Origin: Maritimibacter sp. 55A14
GTDB lineage: Bacteria > Pseudomonadota > Alphaproteobacteria > Rhodobacterales > Rhodobacteraceae
Direction: 5' to 3'
Assembly: GCF_003122205.1 (NCBI RefSeq)
Contig: NZ_QEYE01000026.1
Location: forward strand, 1 to 43,674
DNA: 43,674 bases
Position numbers and translations under genes: made by a program
Shown: positions 28,955 through 36,954 of the stretch, one piece after another
How positions within the stretch are numbered: position 1 is the first letter of the stretch
How the letters are laid out: the number at the start of each line of letters is the position of its first letter
Notes under the pieces: model-generated
The model's database searches: none
Told to the model about the DNA's origin: nothing
Seen by the model: the letters and a program-made list of their open reading frames with translations, nothing else

Positions 28955-30661
28955 ATGTCCCAGCAGAACCTGGCCCCGATCCCTGAACTTTACGTCTCCT
29001 ATGAAAGCGCGCAGAAACTGAAGGCCGAGGCCGGCGACCTGCCGTCCTGGGACCTGACGCCGCGCCAGATCTGCGATCTGGAACTGCTGATGAATGGCGG
29101 GTTCAACCCGCTCAAGGGTTTCCTCGGCGAAGCGGACTACGACAACGTGGTCGAGAAGATGCGGCTGGCCGACGGCACGCTCTGGCCGATGCCCGTCACG
29201 CTCGATGTCGATGCGGATTTCGCCGCCAAGGTCGAGCCCGGCCAGGACATCGCGCTGCGCGACCAGGAAGGCGTGCTGCTGGCCACCATGACCGTCACAG
29301 ACAAGTGGAGCCCCGACAAGGCGCGAGAGGCAGAGAAGGTGTTCGGCGCCGACGATCTGGCACACCCGGCCGTCAACTACCTGCACAGCGCCGCCGGCGC
29401 GGTCTATCTGGGTGGCCCCGTCACCGGCATCCAGCCGCCGGTGCATTACGATTTCCGCGGCCGCCGGGATACGCCCAACGAACTTCGCGCGCTCTTCCGC
29501 AAGCTGGGCTGGCGCAAGGTCGTGGCCTTCCAGACACGCAACCCGCTGCACCGCGCGCATCAGGAACTGACCTTCCGCGCTGCCAAGGAATCGCAGGCCA
29601 ACCTGCTGATCCACCCGGTCGTGGGCATGACGAAGCCCGGCGACGTGGACCATTTCACCCGCGTGCGCTGCTACGAGGCGGTGCTGGACAAATACCCCGC
29701 CTCGACCACCAACATGTCGCTCCTGAACCTGGCGATGCGCATGGCCGGCCCGCGCGAGGCCGTCTGGCACGGGATCATCCGCCGCAATCACGGCTGCACG
29801 CATTTCATCGTCGGCCGCGACCATGCCGGGCCGGGCAAGAACTCGCAGGGCGAGGATTTCTACGGCCCCTACGAGGCGCAGGATCTGTTCCGCGCCCATG
29901 AGGCCGAGATCGGCCTCGAAATGGTGGATTTCAAGCACATGGTCTATGTGCAGGAGCGCGCTCAATACGAGCCCGCCGACGAGATCGAGGAAGGTGTCAC
30001 CGTCCTCAACATCTCCGGCACGGAACTGCGCCGCCGTCTGCGCGAAGGGCTCGAAATCCCTGAGTGGTTCTCCTTCCCCGAGGTGGTCGAGGAACTGCGC
30101 CGCACATCGCCGCCGCGCGCCGAACAGGGTTTCACGGTGTTTTTCACCGGCCTTTCCGGGTCGGGCAAGTCCACCATCGCCAACGCGCTGATGGTCAAGC
30201 TGATGGAAATGGGCGGCCGCCCGGTGACGCTTCTGGACGGCGACGTCGTGCGCAAGCACCTCTCGTCGGAGTTGGGCTTCTCGAAGGAGCACCGCGACCT
30301 CAACATCAAGCGCATCGGCTATGTCGCCTCCGAGATCACCAAGAATGCCGGCATCGCGATCTGTGCGCCGATCGCGCCTTATACCGCGACCCGCCGGGCC
30401 GTGCGTGAGATGATCGAGGCTTACGGCGCCTTCGTGGAAGTACATGTCGCCACCAGCCTGGAGGAGTGCGAGCGCCGCGACCGCAAGGGGCTCTACAAGC
30501 TGGCGCGGGAGGGGAAGATCAAGGAATTCACCGGCATTTCCGACCCCTACGAGGAGCCGACGCATCCGGAGATCCGGGTGGAAACGGAAGGCACCGAAGT
30601 GGACAACTGCGCCCATCAGGTGATCCTGAAGCTCGAGTCGATGGGCCTGATCGCCGGCTGA
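28955..30661 (+). CDS. Bifunctional sulfate adenylyltransferase / adenylylsulfate kinase
   Basis: The 568-residue fusion makes PAPS from sulfate in two steps. The N-terminal ATP sulfurylase has QTRNPLHRAHQELT (core 195-202) and GRDHAGPG (287-294), the nucleotide-binding motifs of the monomeric Sat type. The C-terminal APS kinase starts at about residue 392 with the P-loop GLSGSGKST (399-407), followed by LLDGDVVRKHLSSELGFS. PAPS serves sulfate reduction or sulfotransfer. The ATG at 28955 has GAGAG upstream; a GTG sits one codon before. No other cys genes are adjacent. Confidence 0.94.
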   Translation: MSQQNLAPIPELYVSYESAQKLKAEAGDLPSWDLTPRQICDLELLMNGGFNPLKGFLGEADYDNVVEKMRLADGTLWPMPVTLDVDADFAAKVEPGQDIALRDQEGVLLATMTVTDKWSPDKAREAEKVFGADDLAHPAVNYLHSAAGAVYLGGPVTGIQPPVHYDFRGRRDTPNELRALFRKLGWRKVVAFQTRNPLHRAHQELTFRAAKESQANLLIHPVVGMTKPGDVDHFTRVRCYEAVLDKYPASTTNMSLLNLAMRMAGPREAVWHGIIRRNHGCTHFIVGRDHAGPGKNSQGEDFYGPYEAQDLFRAHEAEIGLEMVDFKHMVYVQERAQYEPADEIEEGVTVLNISGTELRRRLREGLEIPEWFSFPEVVEELRRTSPPRAEQGFTVFFTGLSGSGKSTIANALMVKLMEMGGRPVTLLDGDVVRKHLSSELGFSKEHRDLNIKRIGYVASEITKNAGIAICAPIAPYTATRRAVREMIEAYGAFVEVHVATSLEECERRDRKGLYKLAREGKIKEFTGISDPYEEPTHPEIRVETEGTEVDNCAHQVILKLESMGLIAG

Positions 30662-30737
30662 CGGCCCGCGCCCGGAACCCCGCCCCTGCCGCGCCGCCCT
30701 TGACGGGCGGCCGGCAATCGGCTTGACGGCCGGGGAC

Positions 30738-31469
30738 ATGTACGCGATCTCGCTCTGCTCGATTCCGCCGCGTTTCGACGCGCTGGCGCCGGTGCTCACC
30801 CGTCTTCTGGCGCAGGAACCCGCCCCGGCGCGGGTTTTACTTTGCCTGCCAAAACGTTACCACCGCTTTCCCGGCCCGGTCCTGCCGCCCGCCCTGCCCG
30901 AAGGTGTGACCCTGCTGCGCTGCGCCGCCGATCTCGGCCCCGCCACCAAGGCCCTGCCCGCCGCGCGGCATCTGGCGGGCAGCGGGATGCGGCTGATCTA
31001 TTGCGACGACGACTGGCTGGTGCCGCCGGGCTGGGCGGCGCGGCTTCTGGATGCCGGGCGCCCCGGCGCCGCCGTCACCGGATCGGGCTTCAGCGTGACG
31101 CGATTGAAGCGGCAACCGGCGCATGACGGACGCGATCCCGGCCGCACCGATATCGCACAAGGATTCTCGGGCGTGCTTGTCGATCCCGACTGGCTGGCCG
31201 GTCCCGGCCTCGACCCGCCGCGCGAGGCCTGGAGCGTCGATGACATCTGGCTCTCCGGGCACCTGGCCCGGCAGGGCATCCCGCTTTATCAGACCCCGAC
31301 CGCACGGGACGGCATGATTCCCGCCTTCGAGGGACGCGGCAGCCTTCAGGATACCGTAATGGACGGGCGCAGCCGGGACGCGGCGAACCGCGCCTGCGCC
31401 GCGCTCCTGCACCGGCGGTTCGGCATCTGGCCGCCGCTTGGCCGCGCACCCGCCGCCGGAGACGGCTAA
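30738..31469 (+). CDS. Glycosyltransferase-like protein (GT-A type)
   Basis: The 243-residue protein shows a Rossmann-like start (MYAISLCSIPPRF), then GMRLIYCDDDWLVPPGWAAR, where CDDDW is a DxD-type metal/nucleotide-sugar motif. EAWSVDDIWLSGHLARQGIP resembles the acceptor-side region of some family 2-like or mannosyltransferase OCH1-like enzymes. No membrane helix is seen. The start is an ATG at 30738, with a TTG at 30723 as alternative. It overlaps the convergent phzF gene by 4 nt. The donor and acceptor are unknown. Confidence 0.65.
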   Translation: MYAISLCSIPPRFDALAPVLTRLLAQEPAPARVLLCLPKRYHRFPGPVLPPALPEGVTLLRCAADLGPATKALPAARHLAGSGMRLIYCDDDWLVPPGWAARLLDAGRPGAAVTGSGFSVTRLKRQPAHDGRDPGRTDIAQGFSGVLVDPDWLAGPGLDPPREAWSVDDIWLSGHLARQGIPLYQTPTARDGMIPAFEGRGSLQDTVMDGRSRDAANRACAALLHRRFGIWPPLGRAPAAGDG

Positions 31470-32353
31470 AGCCGCAGCCGCCCGGACATGATCACCCGGC
31501 CCTGCCCCGCCACGCGCACGGCCGTGACTGCGTTGCGGGGGCCCTGCACCTGGATCCGCGCGCGGCCGGGGCGCCCCATCCAGTCGCCCTGCGCGGCGGT
31601 CATGGCCGGTCGTGGCGCCAGGCCGTGACGCCAGAGGTAGGCCGCGGCGCAACCCATCGCGGAGCCGGTGAAGGCATCCTCGGGCGGATTGGGCGGCGCC
31701 ATCAGATGGCGGGCAAAGATATCCGCATCCTCAGTCTGCCCATCGGTGCAGAGCATGAATGGCTCCATCAACTCGCCGTGGGGATGGCTGAACCTGGCTT
31801 GGTAGCGCGCCATCGCATCAAGGTTCAGCCGGGCGCGCCGGGCCGCATCCGCCGAGCGCACAAGCGCGATGCAATAGGGCAAACCTGTCGACACGATCTG
31901 CGGCTGGCCAAGGATATCGCCGGATGCGAGCCCCAATATATCCGCCACGATCGCCGCCGGGACGTCGGCGCCCCAGCTCAACTGGTCCTGAGTCATAACG
32001 ACGAAGGGCGCGTCAGACGGGCCGTCCAGATCGACTTCGATCATGCCGGCGACGGTTTCCAGCCGCAGGCGCGGTCCCGAAACCAGCCCGCGCGCCAACA
32101 GCGACACGACGCTGGCCACGGTGGGATGGCCGGCGAAAGGTATCTCGCGATTGGCAAGGAAATAGCGCACCCGCGCGTCAGCGATCTCCGAGGGACCGAG
32201 AAAGGTGTTTTCGGTCTGCCCGGTCTCGCGCACCAGCGCCATGCAGGTACCTTCGTCCAAACCCGCCGCGTCATGAAAGACGGTGCAGGGATTGCCGCCG
32301 AAGGCACGGTCGGTGAAAGCGTCTACCCAGTCGAAGGAATAGCTGCCGCTCAA
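31466..32353 (-). CDS. PhzF-family isomerase
   Basis: The 295-residue protein has the PhzF opening DWVDAFTDRAFGGNPCTVF and the catalytic Glu48 in ETGQTENTFL. FANREIPFAGHPTVAS-like sequence (LANREIPFAGHPTVASVV) and the C-terminal FTGSAMGCAAAYLW complete the two-domain diaminopimelate-epimerase fold. Family members catalyse proton shifts on small cyclic or amino acids; the substrate here is unknown, and no phenazine genes are present. The ATG overlaps the DUF1150 stop as ATGA, so it is the third gene of the hsp20 unit. Confidence 0.88.
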   Translation of the reverse strand: MSGSYSFDWVDAFTDRAFGGNPCTVFHDAAGLDEGTCMALVRETGQTENTFLGPSEIADARVRYFLANREIPFAGHPTVASVVSLLARGLVSGPRLRLETVAGMIEVDLDGPSDAPFVVMTQDQLSWGADVPAAIVADILGLASGDILGQPQIVSTGLPYCIALVRSADAARRARLNLDAMARYQARFSHPHGELMEPFMLCTDGQTEDADIFARHLMAPPNPPEDAFTGSAMGCAAAYLWRHGLAPRPAMTAAQGDWMGRPGRARIQVQGPRNAVTAVRVAGQGRVIMSGRLRL

Positions 32354-32595
32354 TGCACGCTGACCGGCGAGAGATCGTTCTGCCGGGCCAGGATGAAGGC
32401 CAGTTTGCGGTCGCCTACCAGGGCGAGTCTCTGGCCGTCTGCGTCATGCACCGCATAGAGCGCATCGCGCCCTTCCAGTTGCTGGCGCAGCTCGTCGGGC
32501 AGGCCCTCCGAGGCGATCAGATCCTCCACATTCACCTTGCGGACATAGACAATGCTGCGATCGTCCTGGGGGGTGATGTCGTATTTCTGGTCCAT
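32350..32595 (-). CDS. DUF1150 family protein
   Basis: The 81-residue soluble protein contains SIVYVRKVNVEDLIASEGLP and ends DRKLAFILARQNDLSPVSVH, the DUF1150 pattern. The family commonly sits next to Hsp20 genes in alphaproteobacteria, suggesting a stress or redox role, but none is proven. It starts 10 nt after hsp20 and overlaps phzF by 4 nt. Confidence 0.85.
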   Translation of the reverse strand: MDQKYDITPQDDRSIVYVRKVNVEDLIASEGLPDELRQQLEGRDALYAVHDADGQRLALVGDRKLAFILARQNDLSPVSVH

Positions 32596-32605
32596 CCGAG
32601 CCTCC

Positions 32606-33022
32606 TTACACCTTGTTGATCCTGATCGTCTGCACGACCTGTTCGGGTCTGGACCGCTTCAGGTCCACATGCAGAAGTCCGTTCTCGGTCGATGCGCCCG
32701 CAACCTCGACACCTTCGGCCAGCACGAAGCTGCGCTGGAACTGCCGCGCGGCGATGCCGCGATGCAGGAAGACACGGCCATCCTCCTCCGCCTCGACCTG
32801 CTTGCCGCGGATCACCAGTTGGCGATCCTCCAGCGTGATCGACAGATCCTCCTCGCGGAATCCGGCCACGGCCAGCGTGATGCGGAATGCGTTTTCCGAG
32901 GATTGTTCGATATTATAGGGCGGATAGCCGTCATTCCCGGTCTTGGCGGTGCGTTCCACCAGACGTTCCAACTGGTCGAATCCCAGCAGGAAGGGATGCG
33001 TGGCAAGGGTAAGTTTACTCAT
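32606..33022 (-). CDS. Small heat-shock protein, Hsp20/alpha-crystallin family
   Basis: The 138-residue chaperone binds unfolding proteins and forms oligomers. The alpha-crystallin domain runs from about residue 38 (YPPYNIEQSSENAFRITLAV) to 133. It includes AGFREEDLSI and the A-x-x-ENGLLHVDL motif (ASTENGLLHVDLKRSRPEQ). The N-terminus (LATHPFLLGFDQLERLVER) resembles IbpA-type proteins. The ATG at 33022 with AAGGA upstream is preferred over far upstream starts. An RpoH promoter stands about 60 nt upstream. Confidence 0.94.
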   Translation of the reverse strand: MSKLTLATHPFLLGFDQLERLVERTAKTGNDGYPPYNIEQSSENAFRITLAVAGFREEDLSITLEDRQLVIRGKQVEAEEDGRVFLHRGIAARQFQRSFVLAEGVEVAGASTENGLLHVDLKRSRPEQVVQTIRINKV

Positions 33023-33085
33023 TGGCCCAAGTCCTTGATCTGAAGCGACTGCATGGCAGGGCCCCGTTACGGCGACCCTGCGGGT

Positions 33086-33115
33086 AATATGGGGGGCGGC
33101 GCGCGGGCCGACAAG
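33086..33115 (-). promoter_or_regulatory. RpoH (sigma32)-type promoter of the hsp20 unit
   Basis: On the minus strand CTTG (33115-33112), a 17-nt spacer and CCCCATATT (33094-33086), a perfect -10 for sigma32. The expected start is near 33079, giving a leader of about 57 nt to hsp20. The arrangement has the same spacing as the htpX promoter. Confidence 0.75.
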
Positions 33116-33227
33116 TACTCTGGCGAAGGCGCGAGCGCGCGCCGCCATCTCCATCAGCGGGCTTTCCGAAATGCGGCAGAGCGGTTATCTATGGCTCAGC
33201 GACGACCTGCAGGAGGCCCAAGCGCCC

Positions 33228-33446
33228 ATGAATCCGCCCACCCAGATGGACCGGCTCGACGTGCTGCGTGCGGAGCTGGAATTTCTCAAACGCGAGCATC
33301 GCGACCTCGACACCGCCATCGCGGCGCTGGACGAGACCTCGCGCACCGACCAGTTCACGCTGCGCCGCCTCAAGAAACAGAAACTGGGCCTCAAGGACCG
33401 CATCGCGCGGCTCGAGGACCAGATATTTCCGGATATCATTGCCTGA
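33228..33446 (+). CDS. DUF465 (YdcH-like) small coiled-coil protein
   Basis: The 72-residue protein is almost entirely helical and charged: LRAELEFLKREHRDLDTAIA followed by LRRLKKQKLGLKDRIARLED. This is the DUF465/YdcH pattern. No function is established. AGGAGG lies 11 nt before the ATG at 33228; the ATG at 33246 is an alternative that fits the shorter family members. A promoter for purE overlaps its last codons. Confidence 0.82.
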   Translation: MNPPTQMDRLDVLRAELEFLKREHRDLDTAIAALDETSRTDQFTLRRLKKQKLGLKDRIARLEDQIFPDIIA

Positions 33447-33466
33447 CCGGGCAAGGTCGGTATAGT
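33439..33466 (+). promoter_or_regulatory. Candidate purE promoter
   Basis: TTGCCT (33439-33444), a 16-nt spacer and TATAGT (33461-33466) lie 38-65 nt before purE. The -35 ends at the first base of the DUF465 stop codon TGA. A short dyad GACC-N6-GGTC lies in the spacer. Confidence 0.5.
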
Positions 33467-33503
33467 GCGCCGCTCAATCGCGGGCCAGCGGACGGGGACA
33501 GGC

Positions 33504-33992
33504 ATGGACAGCGTCAAAGTGGGCATCATCATGGGCAGCCAGTCCGACTGGGCTACCATGAAGGAGGCGGCCGCCATTCTGGACGAACTGGGCATCGCGC
33601 ATGAGCGGCGCATCGTTTCGGCCCACCGCACGCCGGACCGTCTCTGGGACTACGCGCAAAGCGCGGTGGAGCGCGGGCTTCAGGTCATCATAGCAGGCGC
33701 CGGAGGAGCGGCGCATCTGCCGGGCATGATGGCGTCGAAAACGCGGGTGCCGGTGATCGGCGTGCCGGTGCAGACGCGCGCGCTTTCGGGGGTCGACTCG
33801 CTCTATTCCATTCTCCAGATGCCGCGTGGTTATCCGGTGGGCACGATGGCGATCGGCGCGGCGGGCGCGGCCAATGCCGGGCTTTACGCCGCGCAGATCC
33901 TCGCCACGACCGATCCGGCGCTGGCCGAACGGCTAGACGCCTGGCGCGCCGCGCTCTCCGCCTCGATCCCGGAGGAGCCGCAGGATGACTGA
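33504..33992 (+). CDS. purE: N5-carboxyaminoimidazole ribonucleotide mutase
   Basis: The 162-residue class I PurE rearranges N5-CAIR to CAIR in purine synthesis. [14 protein letters not shown] is at residues 7-20, [11 protein letters not shown] contains the catalytic-loop His41, and [12 protein letters not shown] follows. The ATG at 33504 gives the family start. It overlaps purK by 8 nt, the usual coupling for enzymes with an unstable intermediate. Confidence 0.96.
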   Translation: MDSVKVGIIMGSQSDWATMKEAAAILDELGIAHERRIVSAHRTPDRLWDYAQSAVERGLQVIIAGAGGAAHLPGMMASKTRVPVIGVPVQTRALSGVDSLYSILQMPRGYPVGTMAIGAAGAANAGLYAAQILATTDPALAERLDAWRAALSASIPEEPQDD

Positions 33993-35058
33993 GCCGCTGA
34001 CCACCGGCAGGGTGATCGGCATTCTTGGAGGCGGGCAGCTCGGCCGGATGCTCTCGGTCGCGGCCTCGCGCCTGGGCTTCACCTGCCACGTTTTTGAGCC
34101 GGGTGCCAACCCGCCTGCGGGCCATGTCGCCGCCCGTGTCACCACCGCGCCCTACGACGACCACGCGGCACTGGAAGCCTTCGCCCGCTCGGTCGATGTC
34201 ATCACCTACGAGTTCGAGAACATCCCGACTGCCGCGTTGGATCTGCTGGAGTCGCATTGCCCCGTCCGCCCCGGTCGGCGCGCGCTGGCTGTCAGCCAGG
34301 ACCGGGTGGCCGAAAAGGATTTCCTGACCGGCATCGGGCTGGAGTGCGCGCCCTATGCCGCGGTGGATGGACCCGGCGACCTCGACGCGGCGCTGGCGCG
34401 GATCGGTGTGCCCGCGATCCTCAAGACAAGGCGCTTCGGCTATGACGGCAAGGGCCAGGCACGCATCGCCGCACAGGACGGAGCCGCAGCCGCATGGGAG
34501 GCGGTGGCGGGCGCGCCCTCGGTCCTGGAGGGATTCGTCGATTTCAGCACCGAGATCTCGGTGATCGCGGCGCGCGGCGCGGACGGGCGTGTCGCCTGCT
34601 TCGATCCGGGCGAGAACGTCCACCGCGACGGCATCCTGCGCAGCACGACCGTGCCGGCGAAGGTGCCTGCTGCATTCGCCACCGATGCGGTGCTGGCCGC
34701 AGGCCGCATCCTGAACGCGCTCGACTATGTCGGCGTGATGGGCGTGGAATTCTTCGTCACGCCCGGCGGGCTCATCGTGAACGAGATCGCACCGCGGGTG
34801 CATAATTCCGGCCACTGGACACAGCAGGGCTGCACCGTGGACCAGTTCGAGCAACATATCCGCGCCGTGGCCGGCTGGCCCCTTGGCGACGGGTCACGCT
34901 ATGCGGATGTGGAGATGCTGAACCTGATCGGGGAGGATATGGACGACCTGCCCGCCCATGCCGCCGATCCGCGTGCCGCGCTGCATCTCTACGGCAAGGC
35001 CGAGACCCGCGCGGGCCGCAAGATGGGCCATGTGAACCGTATCCTGCCGCGCGGCTGA
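33985..35058 (+). CDS. purK: 5-(carboxyamino)imidazole ribonucleotide synthase
   Basis: The 357-residue ATP-grasp enzyme makes N5-CAIR from AIR, bicarbonate and [24 protein letters not shown] is the N-terminal signature, with [24 protein letters not shown] (ATP loop) and [13 protein letters not shown] at the metal site. Length and order with purE are standard. Confidence 0.96.
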   Translation: MTEPLTTGRVIGILGGGQLGRMLSVAASRLGFTCHVFEPGANPPAGHVAARVTTAPYDDHAALEAFARSVDVITYEFENIPTAALDLLESHCPVRPGRRALAVSQDRVAEKDFLTGIGLECAPYAAVDGPGDLDAALARIGVPAILKTRRFGYDGKGQARIAAQDGAAAAWEAVAGAPSVLEGFVDFSTEISVIAARGADGRVACFDPGENVHRDGILRSTTVPAKVPAAFATDAVLAAGRILNALDYVGVMGVEFFVTPGGLIVNEIAPRVHNSGHWTQQGCTVDQFEQHIRAVAGWPLGDGSRYADVEMLNLIGEDMDDLPAHAADPRAALHLYGKAETRAGRKMGHVNRILPRG

Positions 35059-35116
35059 TCTTTCCGGGCATTCATATCCTGTCGAAAAAATGCACCGTCA
35101 GAACCGGGCACCAGCC

Positions 35117-35899
35117 TCATCGCAGGCGCGGGGGACGGTCGGGATCGCTGCCCGGCGCGGCCGGTACCGGCGCGCGATCGGCCGTCGGCAGGTCGAAGCG
35201 CAATCCGACACGGGCCAGGCGCGCGGCGAGCGGCGCGTCCGGCACCAGAAAGGCCACGTCGAGCGCGTCGGCCTCCAGCCCCGAGAAACCCAGCGCCTCG
35301 CCCACCGCGCGGGTGAGCGCGGGCTGCGCGGGCTCCAGCGCATCGACGAAGGCCAGGAGATGCCCGCGCGCGCCGTCCTCGTATTCCACCGCGGCCAGCC
35401 AGGCGGCAGTGGCGAGCCCCCAAGCCGAGGCCAGCCGCGTATCGAGGCTGATCAGCACCCCCTCCGGCAGGCCGCGCGGCGGTGAGAGCGCGACCGGGCG
35501 CGCCTCGATCACTGCAGGTTCCGCGCCCAGGGCCCCGGCCAGCCAGTCCACCGCACCGGCGGGGATCAGCGCGCCCGCCTCGTCCTCCGACAGGTTGACG
35601 CCCAGCCCAAGCCCCTGCCCGGCCAGCATCTGCGCCAGCGAGCGCCCCGATAGCGCCGCATAGGGCGCGGGACCGCCGGTGAAGGCGGTCAGCCGGTCCT
35701 CGCGATCGAAGACAAGCACATAGCCCGCGCCGTCGACCGGGAAGGTTGCCGGGCTGATGCGGTCGCCCTCGGCCTCCGTCTCCAGCAGCAGGACCAGTTC
35801 GCTCGCCGCGATCAGATGATAGGCGGCGAGCCGCGCCGCGGCATCCTCGGGCGCGGCCTGCATCCGCGCCAGCGCGGCATCGAGCGGGGTTTCCGTCAT
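35117..35899 (-). CDS. SseB-family protein
   Basis: The 260-residue protein matches the SseB N-terminal domain family: TPLDAALARMQAAPEDAAAR at the start, then YVLVFDREDRLTAFTGGPAP. The SseB domain is found in rhodanese-linked and type III secretion proteins, but no clear function is known for these stand-alone forms. The protein has no signal peptide. The ATG at 35899 overlaps the glycosylase gene's stop as ATGA. The C-terminus is Pro/Asp-rich. Confidence 0.75.
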   Translation of the reverse strand: MTETPLDAALARMQAAPEDAAARLAAYHLIAASELVLLLETEAEGDRISPATFPVDGAGYVLVFDREDRLTAFTGGPAPYAALSGRSLAQMLAGQGLGLGVNLSEDEAGALIPAGAVDWLAGALGAEPAVIEARPVALSPPRGLPEGVLISLDTRLASAWGLATAAWLAAVEYEDGARGHLLAFVDALEPAQPALTRAVGEALGFSGLEADALDVAFLVPDAPLAARLARVGLRFDLPTADRAPVPAAPGSDPDRPPRLR

Positions 35900-36504
35900 C
35901 TTTCCTCCAGCGCCTCGGCCACGGCGCGGCGCAGTACGGGCAGCAGTTCGGCCTCGAACCAGGGGTTCTTCTTCAGCCATGCGGTATTGCGCCAGGACGG
36001 GTGCGGCAAGGGAAAGACATGCGGCGCATGTTCGCGCCAGGCCAGCGCGGTGCGCGTGACGCCGCCGCCCGCAACTTTGCCCAGATGCCATTTCTGCGCG
36101 TGCCCGCCGACCAGCAGCGTCAGGCGGATATCGGGAAGATGTTCCAGCACCTCGGCGCGCCAGGTCCGCGCGCAGACCGGCGGCGGCGGCAGGTCCGAGC
36201 CTTTGTCGTCGTAGCCGGGAAAGCAGAAGGCCATCGGCAGGATCGCGACCCTGTCGCGGTCGTAGAAGCGGTCTGCATCCAGCCCCATCCAGTCCCGCAG
36301 CCGGTCGCCCGACGGGTCGGTGAAGGGCTTGCCGCTTTCGTGGACGCGCGCGCCGGGGGCCTGTCCGGCGATCAGGATGCGCGCCGATGGCCGCGCCCAG
36401 AAGACCGGGCGCGGCGCATGCGCGGTGGCGGTCGCGCCGAAGCGTTCGGAACAGAGCCGGCAATCGGCCACGCGGGCGGAAAGGTCACGGAAGGCAGCGG
36501 TCAT
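35896..36504 (-). CDS. Uracil-DNA glycosylase superfamily protein
   Basis: The 202-residue protein has the superfamily motif ILIAGQAPGARVHESGKPFT (residues 43-62) and a C-terminal HPSWRNTAWLKKNPWF, the usual DNA-intercalation region. A Cys pair (CRLC, near 15-18) and two further Cys are present, so an iron-sulfur site like that of families 4/5 is possible but not certain. It probably removes uracil or related bases. It is divergent from arsR and translationally coupled to the SseB-like gene. Confidence 0.85.
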   Translation of the reverse strand: MTAAFRDLSARVADCRLCSERFGATATAHAPRPVFWARPSARILIAGQAPGARVHESGKPFTDPSGDRLRDWMGLDADRFYDRDRVAILPMAFCFPGYDDKGSDLPPPPVCARTWRAEVLEHLPDIRLTLLVGGHAQKWHLGKVAGGGVTRTALAWREHAPHVFPLPHPSWRNTAWLKKNPWFEAELLPVLRRAVAEALEER

Positions 36505-36578
36505 GTGGGAAACCTAGGATGCCCGGCGCCAAAGGAAAAGCGCGCGGCGACAAGGATCGAGGGATTGCGCTCATTTCG

Positions 36579-36602
36579 ATATTTCTATAATTATAAAAAT
36601 AT
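36579..36602 (+). promoter_or_regulatory. ArsR operator palindrome overlapping a -10 and the arsR start codon
   Basis: A 24-bp near-perfect palindrome, ATATTTCTATAA followed by TTATAAAAATAT, has one mismatched pair. It includes a perfect -10 TATAAT (36586-36591) and the first two bases of the arsR ATG. A weak -35 TTGCGC lies at 36565-36570 (15-nt spacer). It stands out as an AT-rich island in GC-rich DNA. Binding of ArsR here would block its own promoter. Confidence 0.75.
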
Positions 36603-36954
36603 GAAAACGATTCGCGACACATCCCTCTCCCTCGAAGACGCCGCGCAGGCCTTTGCCGCGCTGGGCTCAGAAAGTCGACTTTCGGTCCTGCGCAGCCTCG
36701 TGCGCGCCGGACCGGAGGGGCTTTCCATCGGCGCGCTCGGCAAGGCCACGGGCATCTCCGGCGCCACTCTGACCCATCACCTGCGCTTCCTGACCCAGGC
36801 CGGGCTTGTCCGGCAGGCCCGGCAAGGCCGGTCCATCATCTGCGCCGGCGCGGCCTATGAGACCGTCGATGCGCTGAGCCGCTTCTTGCTGGAGGAATGC
36901 TGCGCCGACGCCGAAGTCTGCGCGCATGAGGCCAGGGAGCACGGCCATGACTGA
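36601..36954 (+). CDS. ArsR-family metalloregulator
   Basis: The 117-residue repressor has the winged helix AAQAFAALGSESRLSVLRSL (15-34) and a recognition helix in ATGISGATLTHHLRFLTQAG. Near the end EECCADAEVCAHE carries Cys and His that may bind a thiophilic metal or metalloid. The ATG at 36601 has no ribosome binding site and lies within about 1-3 nt of the predicted transcription start, so the mRNA may be leaderless. It overlaps the permease gene by 8 nt. Confidence 0.9.
   Translation: MKTIRDTSLSLEDAAQAFAALGSESRLSVLRSLVRAGPEGLSIGALGKATGISGATLTHHLRFLTQAGLVRQARQGRSIICAGAAYETVDALSRFLLEECCADAEVCAHEAREHGHD

Noticed and set aside
28913-30799. 628-codon open frame antisense to sat/cysC
   Set aside because: The plus strand encodes an unmistakable Sat-CysC. 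The antisense frame lacks any family motif and is a by-product of high GC content.
30738-31469. Glycosyltransferase-like gene as part of the capsule cluster
   Set aside because: It lies 7 kb from the kps-like genes with unrelated genes between, so no link can be claimed.
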